Positions 35,730 through 44,447 of a stretch of 64,000 nt of DNA are shown here, piece after piece. The DNA is from UBA1672 sp050633645 (GTDB taxonomy: Bacteria; Pseudomonadota; Alphaproteobacteria; Micavibrionales; Micavibrionaceae): contig JBOEGX010000003.1 of assembly GCA_050633645.1 (NCBI GenBank), positions 41,281 to 105,280 on the forward strand, written 5' to 3'. The position numbers were made by a program, and so were the translations under genes. How positions within the stretch are numbered: position 1 is the first letter of the stretch; each line of letters opens with the position of its first letter. Under the pieces are notes generated by a model. The model did not search any database, had not been told where the DNA came from, and saw only the letters and a list, made by a program, of their open reading frames with translations.

Positions 35730-36404
35730 ATGCAGTTAAAAAAGAGTTTTATTATATATACCATGACATTATGTGGTTTTTTAATGTGCTCCCAAAATGC
35801 GCACGCTGATATTTTTAACCGAAAAAACACAAATCAGAATAATGGTGAAGTCTTTAATGGTCGCGTTCAATCTACGCCAGAACAGGAAAAGGACACAAAA
35901 AAACCTGCGACGAAAACAGGCAAGCCAGAGAACAATACCCCAACCGTGCCAACTCAAGAGGCAGGTGAGCCAGAAACAATGGATGAGTTAAAGGCTTTGA
36001 ATGTTTATCCATATTATATGGGGGCTGCAAAATATTGTAGCCATGAATGGGAATCACAAATTTGTATGAAAACGCTTTCCGAGGCGAGCCTTATTATGAC
36101 GAGCAATTTTGCAGATGACCTAAATAAAAATGGCTTTGAAGGTCACTTGGAAGAATTGAAACAGCATTGCGCCGCATCCGCAGCAGCCACAAAAGTTAAT
36201 GTTCCCGCAAGCGCACAGCGCAGCGCCATTGTTGAATGCATAAATCATATTGTTGATGTGAGTGAGAAAACGGGGTTAAAGCCTGATCCCAATTTTTATC
36301 AGCTCATGGTTGGCTCTGTTTTATGTTTTGATAAGAATGCGGCATGTATACTGATTGAGCAGGGCTTGGATTCTGCTCTCGCCGCACATAAATCAACAAA
36401 ATAG
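35730..36404 (+). CDS. Secreted hypothetical protein with conserved-type Cys pairs
   Basis: A 224-residue protein with a Sec signal peptide (MTLCGFLMCSQNAHA), a Pro/Thr/Lys-rich linker (residues ~28-80), and a helical domain with six Cys in the mature part (YCSHEWESQICMK, QHCAAS, VECINH, LCFDKNAACI), probably disulfide bonded. No family is recognised. It converges on the PodJ-like gene with a 1-base gap, so a shared 3' region is likely. Confidence 0.6.
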   Translation: MQLKKSFIIYTMTLCGFLMCSQNAHADIFNRKNTNQNNGEVFNGRVQSTPEQEKDTKKPATKTGKPENNTPTVPTQEAGEPETMDELKALNVYPYYMGAAKYCSHEWESQICMKTLSEASLIMTSNFADDLNKNGFEGHLEELKQHCAASAAATKVNVPASAQRSAIVECINHIVDVSEKTGLKPDPNFYQLMVGSVLCFDKNAACILIEQGLDSALAAHKSTK

Positions 36405-36405
36405 T

Positions 36406-38805
36406 TTAGCGTGCGTATTGCGAAGTGGCCTTCAAATATGAAAGAAGCTCTTGGTTCGGTGTGCCTGTGACACTAAGGTTCGCGGCACGTTGAAAACTTT
36501 CTATGGCAGATTTAGTCATAGGCCCAACTTGTCCATCAACAGGTCCAGGATAAAGCCCGCGCCGCATAAGCTCACCTTGTATATCAGAAATAAGAGCGCT
36601 TTGATTGGATGTGGTAGGGAGAGGTGATGCACCGCGCACTTTATCAACGATGCGTTTTACGTCTTCTACATTTATCCCAAGTGCGTTTGCAAGCTGCTCA
36701 AGCGCAGACTGCGCTTCGGGGCTTCCTGCATCAGCGGCAATTTTATACCATGTTAAAGCCTCTTCTGGTTGCGGTTGCCCCAGCAATCCATTCTCATAAA
36801 TCAGGCCAAGATTATATGCGGCTTCTGTCACGCCGTGATCTGCCGCTTTTTGAAAATACTGCGCCGCCTGTGTGGGATTATAGGGAACGCCAATGCCTTC
36901 GATATTCGCAATTCCGAGGTTATACTGCGCCTCTGGATGCCCCATATTAGCCGCATCTTTGTATAGGGACATCGCTCGATCAACATTCTTCTCAACGCCC
37001 ATTCCTTGGTGATTTAGAACGCCAAGATTATATTTAGCATTGGCAATGCCATTTTGTGAGGCCTCGGTAAACCAAAATATAGCGCGTTTCAAATCTTGCT
37101 TGATCTGACCGTGACCAGCCACATAGAGCGCGCCCATGTCGTGTTGTGCTTCGGGTATCCCTTCAAAAGCCTGTGTCTCAATTTTCTTCGCAATATCTGT
37201 TAGGTTAGAATCTGGTGAGATACGGTTTTTCAATGATGCGATATAGGCACTATTATCGGTTTTTGGCATTTCTGGTTGTTTAATTTCAATGCGTTCTGCG
37301 GGCGGCGTGTAAGAGGCTGTCTGTGTTATCTCTTGAGGCTCTCCTGGCTCTATCGCATTAAGGGCTTGCGCGAGCTGCTCGGGACTTTCTTCAAATGCTC
37401 GTTCAAGATTCTCCGTGTTTTGCACATCAAGTAGAGTGCTCGCTGTATCATTTTGCGTTGATATAGATTGTGGTTGCTTGTTTATTTGTGAGGGGTCGCT
37501 ATATCCCTTGTGAATAGTTATGCCATACTCATCTGTATTCTTATCTTCATGTACAGGGGACATATCCTCAGTCGTTTGTGCATAGATAGTACTATAATCC
37601 TGATTATTCGGCGTTTCAGTATCCTGATATGTGTCCTCCGTTACATACGAAGACGGCTCGGTTACTTCTGTATTTTTCTGTTGATATGAATTCTCGGAAT
37701 AGGGAGCATCCAAAGATATCGTCGGCGGCAATGCGCGTTCTGTATCCATGACGACTTTAGACGGAGTGTTAAGTGCGCTGCTTGCTATCCACCCCAGTAA
37801 CAACACGATCACCATCATCATCACAAGACTTGCACCTTGAAGGCGAACAGGACGCCGCCAAATCGGCATCTGTGCTTCTTCTTGCAATCTGCGGTTCAAC
37901 GCCGCCGGATCGGTTTGTAAGGAATCATCTCTCTCTTGCGGCATATGTACGCCAGCCACCGCCCCTTGATCTGTTAAAAGAACCATGGCCTTCGCATTCA
38001 GGGCATCACGTGTTTCCAGTACCGCTTGCTCAATACGTTCAACTTTACGCAAAATACGATTGCGATCTTCCAATGCCTTGTCAATTTTCCGATCAAGTTT
38101 GATATAGTCCGAGCGTGCTTCCTCGATTTTGTTATCAATGCTTTCATGCCGCGCTTCTGCTTCACTAACGCGTTTGGTTAAGGCAACATATGCGGCCACG
38201 CTACTGACCATTTTTTCGCCTTGCTCTGTCTGCTTTTTTTCAAGCGTTTTTTGCTTTTCCGCAATATCGCTGTCTAATTTTTTCTGAGAGGTGATCTCCT
38301 CTTTAAGTGTATTAAGAGTGAGGGTTTGCTTCCTTGATATGTCTTTCATCGCAGTGAAAGATGCATCATAAGTTGAAGCTTTTTCCTCAATAGCTTTAAC
38401 CAAAGATTTCGCTTCTGATATTTGCTCTAGCGTTTTTTTGACGCGGTCTTCAACGCGCTCTGCTTTCTTACTGACTTCGCTTTGCTTGCGAGAGACTTTT
38501 TGTTCTAAATCAATGTAATTGCTTTGTTGCTCGGTCGTTTTATCTTCAAGCGTTTTAATGGTTTTCTTATATTCTAATAGTTGCGATTTTAAGGATTCCT
38601 GATCATTTTTAGAGCTTTTGAGCTTAGCGTTCAATGATTTCAGCAAAAGCAAAATCTGCATTTGCGTGTTATCACGTGGCATAATCGGCTCGGTAACGCC
38701 AGGGGCGGGTTTGGGAACGGACTGCTTCACAGGGGGGGTGGGGATATCATCATTATTTGCATTTTGAAAAAAAACGCGACCCTCATTTGTGCGGGTAAAA
38801 CTCAT
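36406..38805 (-). CDS. PodJ-like polarity protein: coiled coil, TM helix, Sel1 repeats, peptidoglycan-binding domain
   Basis: A 799-residue bitopic protein. Residues ~45-275 form a long cytoplasmic coiled coil (KQSEVSKKAERVEDRVKKTL and similar heptads). Residues ~320-343 are one membrane helix (LVMMMVIVLLLGWIASSAL). A low-complexity acidic/Thr-Gln linker follows, then four Sel1-type TPR repeats (AQHDMGALY, AKYNLGVLNHQGMGVEKN, AQYNLGIANIEGIG, AAYNLGLIYENG) and a C-terminal PG_binding_1 domain (RRGLYPGPVDGQVGPMTKSA). This domain order is that of Caulobacter PodJ, the swarmer-pole organiser. Assignment is by architecture, not overall similarity. Confidence 0.7.
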   Translation of the reverse strand: MSFTRTNEGRVFFQNANNDDIPTPPVKQSVPKPAPGVTEPIMPRDNTQMQILLLLKSLNAKLKSSKNDQESLKSQLLEYKKTIKTLEDKTTEQQSNYIDLEQKVSRKQSEVSKKAERVEDRVKKTLEQISEAKSLVKAIEEKASTYDASFTAMKDISRKQTLTLNTLKEEITSQKKLDSDIAEKQKTLEKKQTEQGEKMVSSVAAYVALTKRVSEAEARHESIDNKIEEARSDYIKLDRKIDKALEDRNRILRKVERIEQAVLETRDALNAKAMVLLTDQGAVAGVHMPQERDDSLQTDPAALNRRLQEEAQMPIWRRPVRLQGASLVMMMVIVLLLGWIASSALNTPSKVVMDTERALPPTISLDAPYSENSYQQKNTEVTEPSSYVTEDTYQDTETPNNQDYSTIYAQTTEDMSPVHEDKNTDEYGITIHKGYSDPSQINKQPQSISTQNDTASTLLDVQNTENLERAFEESPEQLAQALNAIEPGEPQEITQTASYTPPAERIEIKQPEMPKTDNSAYIASLKNRISPDSNLTDIAKKIETQAFEGIPEAQHDMGALYVAGHGQIKQDLKRAIFWFTEASQNGIANAKYNLGVLNHQGMGVEKNVDRAMSLYKDAANMGHPEAQYNLGIANIEGIGVPYNPTQAAQYFQKAADHGVTEAAYNLGLIYENGLLGQPQPEEALTWYKIAADAGSPEAQSALEQLANALGINVEDVKRIVDKVRGASPLPTTSNQSALISDIQGELMRRGLYPGPVDGQVGPMTKSAIESFQRAANLSVTGTPNQELLSYLKATSQYAR

Positions 38806-38959
38806 AGCATACCATCCTCTCGGAACATGCCGAGGAATCGAAATTAAACTTACTCAATAACTATGTTGTAGAGATATTTTGTAAAATCATCCAAGGATTT
38901 CGTAAAAGGATGCGCGGAAAGCTTTGGATAAGTTTGTCTGCGGCTTCATTGTGGTTCTA

Positions 38960-39406
38960 TTAAGTTACCTGCGCCAAAAGGCGGTCAAGCTCATTGGCAA
39001 ATTTCTGACGGTCTTTTGCACTAAAGCCACTTGGTCCGCCTGTCTCTACGCCAGAGCCACGAAGCTCATCCATGAAATTACGCATATCAAGAATTTGGCC
39101 GATATTATTGCGGTTATATAATGTGCCGCGCGGATCAAGCGCAATAGCGCCTTTTTCAACCACACGCGCAGCAAGGGGAATGTCGGCCGTAATGACCAAA
39201 TCCTCGGGGTTGCATCGCGCTGCAATTTCATCATCCGCGATATCGGGGCCGTCAACGACCTGAACCATTTCAATATATGCAGAAGGGGGAAGGCGTAAGT
39301 ATTGATTGGCAACCAAGATGACGGGTATCTTTTTACGCTCAGCCACGCGAAATAAAATCTCTTTCACGCCCTTTGGGCATGCGTCGCCATCAACCCAAAT
39401 TTTCAT
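38960..39406 (-). CDS. YaiI/YqxD (UPF0178) family protein
   Basis: A 148-residue protein with the full UPF0178 pattern: IWVDGDACPKGVKEILFR, VVDGPDIADDEIA, DLVITADIPLAARVVEKG, DPRGTLYNRNNIGQILDMRN and GGPSGFSAKDRQKFA. The acidic residues resemble a PIN-like nuclease site, but the biological role is not established. It is followed immediately on the same strand by the RRM protein (stop and start adjacent), indicating co-transcription. Confidence 0.88.
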   Translation of the reverse strand: MKIWVDGDACPKGVKEILFRVAERKKIPVILVANQYLRLPPSAYIEMVQVVDGPDIADDEIAARCNPEDLVITADIPLAARVVEKGAIALDPRGTLYNRNNIGQILDMRNFMDELRGSGVETGGPSGFSAKDRQKFANELDRLLAQVT

Positions 39407-39643
39407 TTAATCCGCCTGTTTTACGCGAATTTTATTTTTACCAATTTTTTTGCCATGCAACTCTTCAATTGCAATGTTGCCCTCATGCTCTAATGCCATC
39501 TCAACAAAGCCAAAACCCTTTGATTTATTTGTGTTTTCATCCATTACAAGGGCGCATGACTTTATATTCCCTTTGGTTTTGAGAAGCTCGGCAAGCTCTT
39601 GCTCGCTAAAATCTCGCGGTAGGTTAAGGATCATGAGTTTCAT
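39407..39643 (-). CDS. RRM-domain RNA-binding protein
   Basis: A 78-residue single RNA-recognition motif: RNP2 is LMILNLP at the N-terminus and RNP1 is KGFGFVEM at about residues 43-50, with SKGFGFVE typical of bacterial RbpA-like RRM proteins. These act in RNA chaperoning or cold adaptation. ATG 39643 follows GGAG at the right distance; in-frame codons up to 39685 would extend it by 14 residues. It ends one base before the UPF0178 start on the minus strand. Confidence 0.85.
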   Translation of the reverse strand: MKLMILNLPRDFSEQELAELLKTKGNIKSCALVMDENTNKSKGFGFVEMALEHEGNIAIEELHGKKIGKNKIRVKQAD

Positions 39644-39776
39644 TGTTTGCAGCTCCAGTATAAAATTTTCATCCCTGAATATCATATTGAGACATTATTG
39701 GATATTCTTTTGTTTTATGAGGGCTTGTGCGCCCTTATCCTTGCTTTGCGTTTGTGATCAATGCTAGAACTCGAAC

Positions 39777-40829
39777 ATGATTTTAGATGCATTTCCAACT
39801 GCCGAAGAGTTCTACGAAACCTATTGGGGGAAAAAGCCCTTTATCGTGCGTGGCTATATCCCTGATGACGTGATCAATGGCCTGATTGATGGCGATACAA
39901 TGGCGGGACTAGCGTTAGAGGATGGGGTGAAATCCCGTATCATCACGAATAGCGCAAAGGGCAAGGACTGGTTATGTGAACATGGCCCGTTTGAGGAAGA
40001 GCGCTTTGCCGAGCTTGGTGAGCGTAATTGGAGTCTTCTTGTTCAAAATACAGAGCAATATCACACCGATACCGCCAACCTGTTTAAGTATTTCAATATG
40101 TCCCCAAGATGGTTAATCGAAGACATCATGGTCAGTTATTCAACACCAGGCGGAAGCGTAGGGCCACATACAGACAGCTATCACACATTTTTGGTGCAAG
40201 GGATGGGTAAACGCACATGGAAAATCAGCAATAATAAAATTGTTGATGATTGCTATATTGATAACCCCGAAATGAAAGTCCTTAAAAACGGCTTTGATGG
40301 TGAGGAGTTTGAGGTCACCTCTGGTGATGTTATTTATATGCCGCCATTTTTCGGGCATGAGGGGAAAACACGAGAGGCCGCGATGACGTTTTCCGTCGGG
40401 TTCTTAGGGCCAAAGCTGTCGGAAATCTTGAGTGAATACGCCTATTATCTGGAAGAAAATGAACATCTGAATAAGCGGTTCTTGGGGGAAGGGCTAAATA
40501 CGGATAGTGCAGGTTTTAATATCGCTCCAAATACTGCGAAAGCTTTACAAGATGATATTATAGCATCCATTCAATCGGATGATTTCTCGCGGTGGTTGGC
40601 ATTGTATTTTTCAACGCCGTCACATGAGTATATTGACGGCATGGACGCGGAAGAAAACCACTTGCCAAAAATAGAAGCCCTCAAAGGTGGTGAGGGGTTA
40701 CGATGGCCAGAACATGTAAAGCTTGTAACCACAATATCATCCAATGGAGAAGTATACGTTGCTGCCCTGGGTAAGGTCACCACCATCACGGCGGCGCAGG
40801 CAGCGCTATGGGGGGCAGGAAAAGCTTAA
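39777..40829 (+). CDS. roxA: Ribosomal-protein hydroxylase, YcfD/RoxA-type JmjC-cupin oxygenase
   Basis: A 350-residue Fe(II)/2-oxoglutarate oxygenase of the cupin_4/JmjC group. Iron ligands are visible in HTDSYHTF (H131, D133) and PPFFGHEG (H194). The N-terminal EFYETYWGKKPFIVRG and WLIEDIMVSYSTPGGSVGPH segments match YcfD, which hydroxylates an arginine of ribosomal protein L16 (uL16); the target here is inferred from the family. A winged-helix-like C-terminal region follows residue ~220. It is divergent from the RRM gene. Confidence 0.87.
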   Translation: MILDAFPTAEEFYETYWGKKPFIVRGYIPDDVINGLIDGDTMAGLALEDGVKSRIITNSAKGKDWLCEHGPFEEERFAELGERNWSLLVQNTEQYHTDTANLFKYFNMSPRWLIEDIMVSYSTPGGSVGPHTDSYHTFLVQGMGKRTWKISNNKIVDDCYIDNPEMKVLKNGFDGEEFEVTSGDVIYMPPFFGHEGKTREAAMTFSVGFLGPKLSEILSEYAYYLEENEHLNKRFLGEGLNTDSAGFNIAPNTAKALQDDIIASIQSDDFSRWLALYFSTPSHEYIDGMDAEENHLPKIEALKGGEGLRWPEHVKLVTTISSNGEVYVAALGKVTTITAAQAALWGAGKA

Positions 40830-40914
40830 CCTGCCTGAAAATGATTTATTAAATTTCTTTATAATATTAGAATTTGCAACACCACAAAAATTAAATCTGC
40901 CACCAGTCTCAAGA

Positions 40915-41550
40915 CTAGAATTTATAAGAAAATCCTGCGCCAACAATCCAAGGGTCAAGATCAATGTCTGCGCGTACGGCGCCATTGTTTAACTTACCAT
41001 CTATATTTAGGTATAATTTCTTCACATCGAGGTTTAAACCCCAATTATCATTGATCCAGTAGTCTGCTCCCACTTGAAGGGCCGTCCCAAAGCCTCCATT
41101 GACTTTCAAGTCTGTAAATCCGGCCGCTTTTTTTTCACCATAGAAGTAAGAATAGTTAATACCTGCGCCGATATATGGACTGAATTTATTATCAGGCGTG
41201 ATATGGTATTGCAGTGTTAATGTTGGTGGCAAAATCCATGCATCACCAAGATCGCCAGCAGTACTGTGCGTGATTTTATGCTTTGCTGTTGCGGCAATAA
41301 GCTCTGCGGCAATATGCGGCGTGAAAAAGTAAGTAAAATCAATTTCAGGTACAAATTCCGTGCTAACATCTGTTTTTCCACCAATATTCACAAATGAATT
41401 ATCATCTGGCGCAACTCCAATAGCGCGAACACGCACTTGAAAGCGTTCTTTTGAAAAATAGCTTTCACCAAGATCTTTTGCAGTTGCGTGCGTCGCAAAC
41501 GTGGTAAGTGCAATACTGGCTAGTAAAGCCAATTTTTTAAATTTGTTCAT
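40915..41550 (-). CDS. ompW: OmpW-family outer-membrane protein
   Basis: A 211-residue eight-stranded barrel with a Sec signal (ALLASIALTTFATHATA) and OmpW features: VRVRAIGVAPDD, EIDFTYFFTPHIAAELIA, LPPTLTLQYHI, YIGAGINYSYFY and the C-terminal Phe (GAGFSYKF). OmpW forms a narrow hydrophobic channel and is FNR-induced in enterobacteria; a perfect FNR box lies 66 bases before the ATG here, which supports the same control. Confidence 0.9.
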   Translation of the reverse strand: MNKFKKLALLASIALTTFATHATAKDLGESYFSKERFQVRVRAIGVAPDDNSFVNIGGKTDVSTEFVPEIDFTYFFTPHIAAELIAATAKHKITHSTAGDLGDAWILPPTLTLQYHITPDNKFSPYIGAGINYSYFYGEKKAAGFTDLKVNGGFGTALQVGADYWINDNWGLNLDVKKLYLNIDGKLNNGAVRADIDLDPWIVGAGFSYKF

Positions 41551-41615
41551 AACGTTATCCTTTTATTATACGCTAAGTCTAGGGGGCACGTTGTCATGGA
41601 GTAAGGGAAAAGAAA

Positions 41616-41629
41616 TTGATTAGAATCAA
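41616..41629. promoter_or_regulatory. FNR/Anr-type box upstream of ompW
   Basis: TTGATTAGAATCAA, a perfect TTGAT-N4-ATCAA dyad, between ompW and ccoS. Its position upstream of ompW (read leftward) suits activation under low oxygen by the Crp/Fnr regulator at 49997. Confidence 0.85.
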
Positions 41630-41663
41630 TTATTCTTTATTTTTATAAACTTTTCTGAGGCAA

Positions 41664-41816
41664 TTAATTATGAGTGTCATCATCATCCATGAGTATGCGG
41701 TTAGCAGCGCCATCTAAATCGTCATATTGGCCAGATTTAATACTCCAGATAAATGCAACGAGGCCAAGAAGGCCGAGGAGAAGGGCAAGGGGGATTAAAT
41801 AAATTAAAATACTCAT
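41664..41816 (-). CDS. ccoS: CcoS, cbb3 oxidase assembly protein
   Basis: A 50-residue single-pass protein: an N-terminal helix (LIYLIPLALLLGLLGLVAFI) followed by WSIKSGQYDDLDGAANRIL, the CcoS/FixS signature. It is needed for cofactor insertion in cbb3 oxidase. Its ATG overlaps the ccoI stop (ATGA). It is the last gene of the operon. Confidence 0.9.
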   Translation of the reverse strand: MSILIYLIPLALLLGLLGLVAFIWSIKSGQYDDLDGAANRILMDDDDTHN

Positions 41817-44053
41817 GGGCGTAATCCTAACCGAAAAGAGTTCGCCACCACAAGTAAAGATGACCCAGACATTGCTAATGCAGCAATAAGTGGTGTCACC
41901 GCACCAGATAAAGCAAGCGGAATAGCAATAATATTATAAAGTATGGCCAATGCAAAATTTTGTCGTACCAATTTTTGTGTCATCCTTGCTGTTTCGTATA
42001 CATCATAAACAGGCTTAAAGTTATCACCCATAAATATGATATCCGCTGCGTTTTGCGCCATATCGATTGCCGTTCCAGGTGCTATGGAAACATCTGCACC
42101 TGCTAAGACAGGTGCATCATTGAGGCCGTCACCCACCATTAAAATGCGATGTCCGTTGGATTTCAGTTCGGTCAGAATATTAAATTTTTGCGGCGGAGTT
42201 TGTTGTGCATAAGTACCATCAATACGTGTTTGATTTGCGATGTCTTGAACAATAACGTCACGGTCACCTGAGACGAGGATAGGACGAATATCTGCTTTTT
42301 TAAATTGACTAATCACTTCGGGCGAATCAGGGCGAAGTACGTCCTGAAAATAGAAACAAGTTAAATGCCCGCTACCATCGTCTAACCACAATTCAATCTT
42401 ATCTGATGGTGGAGCATTTTCGTCTCCGCAAAAACTGCGACTACCTAATTTTATTGTAGCGCCGTTGTGAATACCTTCTAATCCTTGTCCTGCATGCTCT
42501 TGGGTTGCTAGTATTTTTAGCAGTTCCCCCTCATATTTTGTACATAGAGCCTGTGATAAGGGGTGAGAGCTGTTGATGGCTAAAGACGCTGCGATTTGCA
42601 GAGCTTTTCTCTCATATGTTCCGATTAGCTTTAATACACCCAATGTTAGTGTTCCTGTTTTATCGAGCATGATGGTATCAATCTTTGCAAGACGTTCTAG
42701 GGCATCTCCTGATTTCACCAAAACACCTGATTTCATCAAACGGTTATTCGCTAGAACTTGCACCACTGGAACAGCAAGGCCAAGGGCGCAAGGGCATGTG
42801 ATAATCAAAACAGTGATGGAAATCATCAGGGCAGATTGCCATTCTATTCCTCCAATAAATATCCAGCCAAAGAACGCGAGTACCGCCATTATGTGAACCA
42901 CAGGCGTATAAAGCTTCGCCGCGCGATCAGCAATGCGGACATAGGCAGCTTGACCTTGTTGTGCTTTATCCATTAGGCGTACAATGTCAGCCAATAATGA
43001 ATTCTCTGCGGCCTTTGTTACGCGCATTGTTATGGGGGCATCAATGTTCAGTGTACCTGCATAGGCGTTGCTGTTTGCTTTGATTGATACAGGCAGGGTC
43101 TCGCCCGTAACCAGTGAAGTATCAACTGTGCTGCTTCCATTCATGATTATGCCATCAACAGGGAAATTCTCTCCTGCAGAAATGCGTAAGACCATACCTT
43201 CTTCTAAGTCGCGGATTAAAACGCGACTTGTTTTATTGCCATCAACGACGTTTGCAAAGCCACTGAAGCTCTTCAGTAAATCATGCGCTGCGCCACGTGC
43301 ATTCTTGCGAGCGCGAAAATCTAAATATCGACCGATGAGTAAGAAGAAAATAAGCATCACGGCGGAATCAAAATAAACATGTTCGCCGTGATTTATTGTT
43401 TCGAATAAACTCATCCCGCCGGCAAGGAAAAGAGCAATGGAGATAGGCACATCCATGTTGGTGTGCCCCTTTGATAAAATATTAAGAGCAGAACGAAAAA
43501 ATGGGCGTCCTGAAAATAAAATAGTCGGCAGGGCAATAAATGCGGAAATCCAATGGAATAAGTCACGCGTCGCTATGCCCATGGTTTCTGCAGATGTGCT
43601 CCATACACCAACCGATAGCAACATGACGTTCCCCATGGCGAATCCTGCAACGCCAAGGCACAAAAGCAAAAATCTCTCTTCTGCATTGGCGCTATTTTCC
43701 GCATTTCGCGCATCATAGGGTTGAACATTGTACCCAAGACCCTCTATGATTTCGACATAGTCATTCGCACGGGCAGGTGGGCCTTTCCATTCAATGAGCA
43801 AACGTTTGGCACCGAAATTAAGGCGGACATGCGTAACATTTTCTTCGCGCGATAGTGCCGATTCAATTTTTTGAATGCACGCGGCGCAATAGACGCCGTT
43901 AACGAGAATAGAGAGCCTAAAGCCACCATTATCACATGCAATAGCCAAACATTCATAGCCCGTGCCTTTAGCGTTACTTTCTATTTCGTGATGAATGTAA
44001 GGCGTGTCTGATATTGGTATGTTTTCCATGTTGCCTTCATCTGTGCACTCCAT
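41813..44053 (-). CDS. ccoI: CcoI/FixI, P1B-type copper-exporting ATPase for cbb3 assembly
   Basis: A 746-residue P1B ATPase. It has an N-terminal metal-binding domain with CAAC (VNGVYCAACIQKIESALS), eight predicted helices, the GETLPVS actuator loop, CPCALG in helix 6, DKTGT phosphorylation site, SSHPLS and GDGLNDAPVLAGADV. It supplies copper to the CcoN active site. The start at 44053 overlaps ccoH by 73 bases; ATG 44029 is an alternative. Order ccoG-H-I-S is the standard fixGHIS order. Confidence 0.93.
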   Translation of the reverse strand: MECTDEGNMENIPISDTPYIHHEIESNAKGTGYECLAIACDNGGFRLSILVNGVYCAACIQKIESALSREENVTHVRLNFGAKRLLIEWKGPPARANDYVEIIEGLGYNVQPYDARNAENSANAEERFLLLCLGVAGFAMGNVMLLSVGVWSTSAETMGIATRDLFHWISAFIALPTILFSGRPFFRSALNILSKGHTNMDVPISIALFLAGGMSLFETINHGEHVYFDSAVMLIFFLLIGRYLDFRARKNARGAAHDLLKSFSGFANVVDGNKTSRVLIRDLEEGMVLRISAGENFPVDGIIMNGSSTVDTSLVTGETLPVSIKANSNAYAGTLNIDAPITMRVTKAAENSLLADIVRLMDKAQQGQAAYVRIADRAAKLYTPVVHIMAVLAFFGWIFIGGIEWQSALMISITVLIITCPCALGLAVPVVQVLANNRLMKSGVLVKSGDALERLAKIDTIMLDKTGTLTLGVLKLIGTYERKALQIAASLAINSSHPLSQALCTKYEGELLKILATQEHAGQGLEGIHNGATIKLGSRSFCGDENAPPSDKIELWLDDGSGHLTCFYFQDVLRPDSPEVISQFKKADIRPILVSGDRDVIVQDIANQTRIDGTYAQQTPPQKFNILTELKSNGHRILMVGDGLNDAPVLAGADVSIAPGTAIDMAQNAADIIFMGDNFKPVYDVYETARMTQKLVRQNFALAILYNIIAIPLALSGAVTPLIAALAMSGSSLLVVANSFRLGLRP

Positions 44054-44445
44054 TGACCCTTCATCGGCAAATCAAGGGCAGCTTCGTATATGCCAAGATT
44101 TTTCTGTGTTAATGTAACATTAAAATCATGTCCATCTTTTACGGTGCGCACAAGTGTTGCCGTTACATGTGCGGATAATGGTGCGTTGTTTTTATCACGT
44201 AAATTCCATCTTAGGATACCATCTTTATAAGATGCCTTTTCATTTAATTGTGGCTGCGTTTTGGCTTGTTCTAATGTTTCGTTATAATCTAAACCCTTGC
44301 GATAAGGATTTTCGGTTATAACGCCGCTATGGCTGTTCAGGGCATTGTAAATAAAAACACTGTTCACTGCTATAATAATACCGAAAAAAGCAGTAAACAA
44401 CAGAAATACCCATGTCCCTTTTTCAGGATTGAAAAGACTATCCAT
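43981..44445 (-). CDS. ccoH: CcoH/FixH, cbb3 oxidase assembly protein
   Basis: A 154-residue protein with one N-terminal membrane helix (WVFLLFTAFFGIIIAVNSVF), the motif GVITENPYRKGLDYNETLE and a periplasmic beta domain (LRWNLRDKNNAPLSAHV, KGQWSAQMKATW). It assists cbb3 maturation. It lies 2 bases after ccoG and overlaps ccoI, consistent with translational coupling. Confidence 0.9.
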   Translation of the reverse strand: MDSLFNPEKGTWVFLLFTAFFGIIIAVNSVFIYNALNSHSGVITENPYRKGLDYNETLEQAKTQPQLNEKASYKDGILRWNLRDKNNAPLSAHVTATLVRTVKDGHDFNVTLTQKNLGIYEAALDLPMKGQWSAQMKATWKTYQYQTRLTFITK

Positions 44446-44447
44446 GA

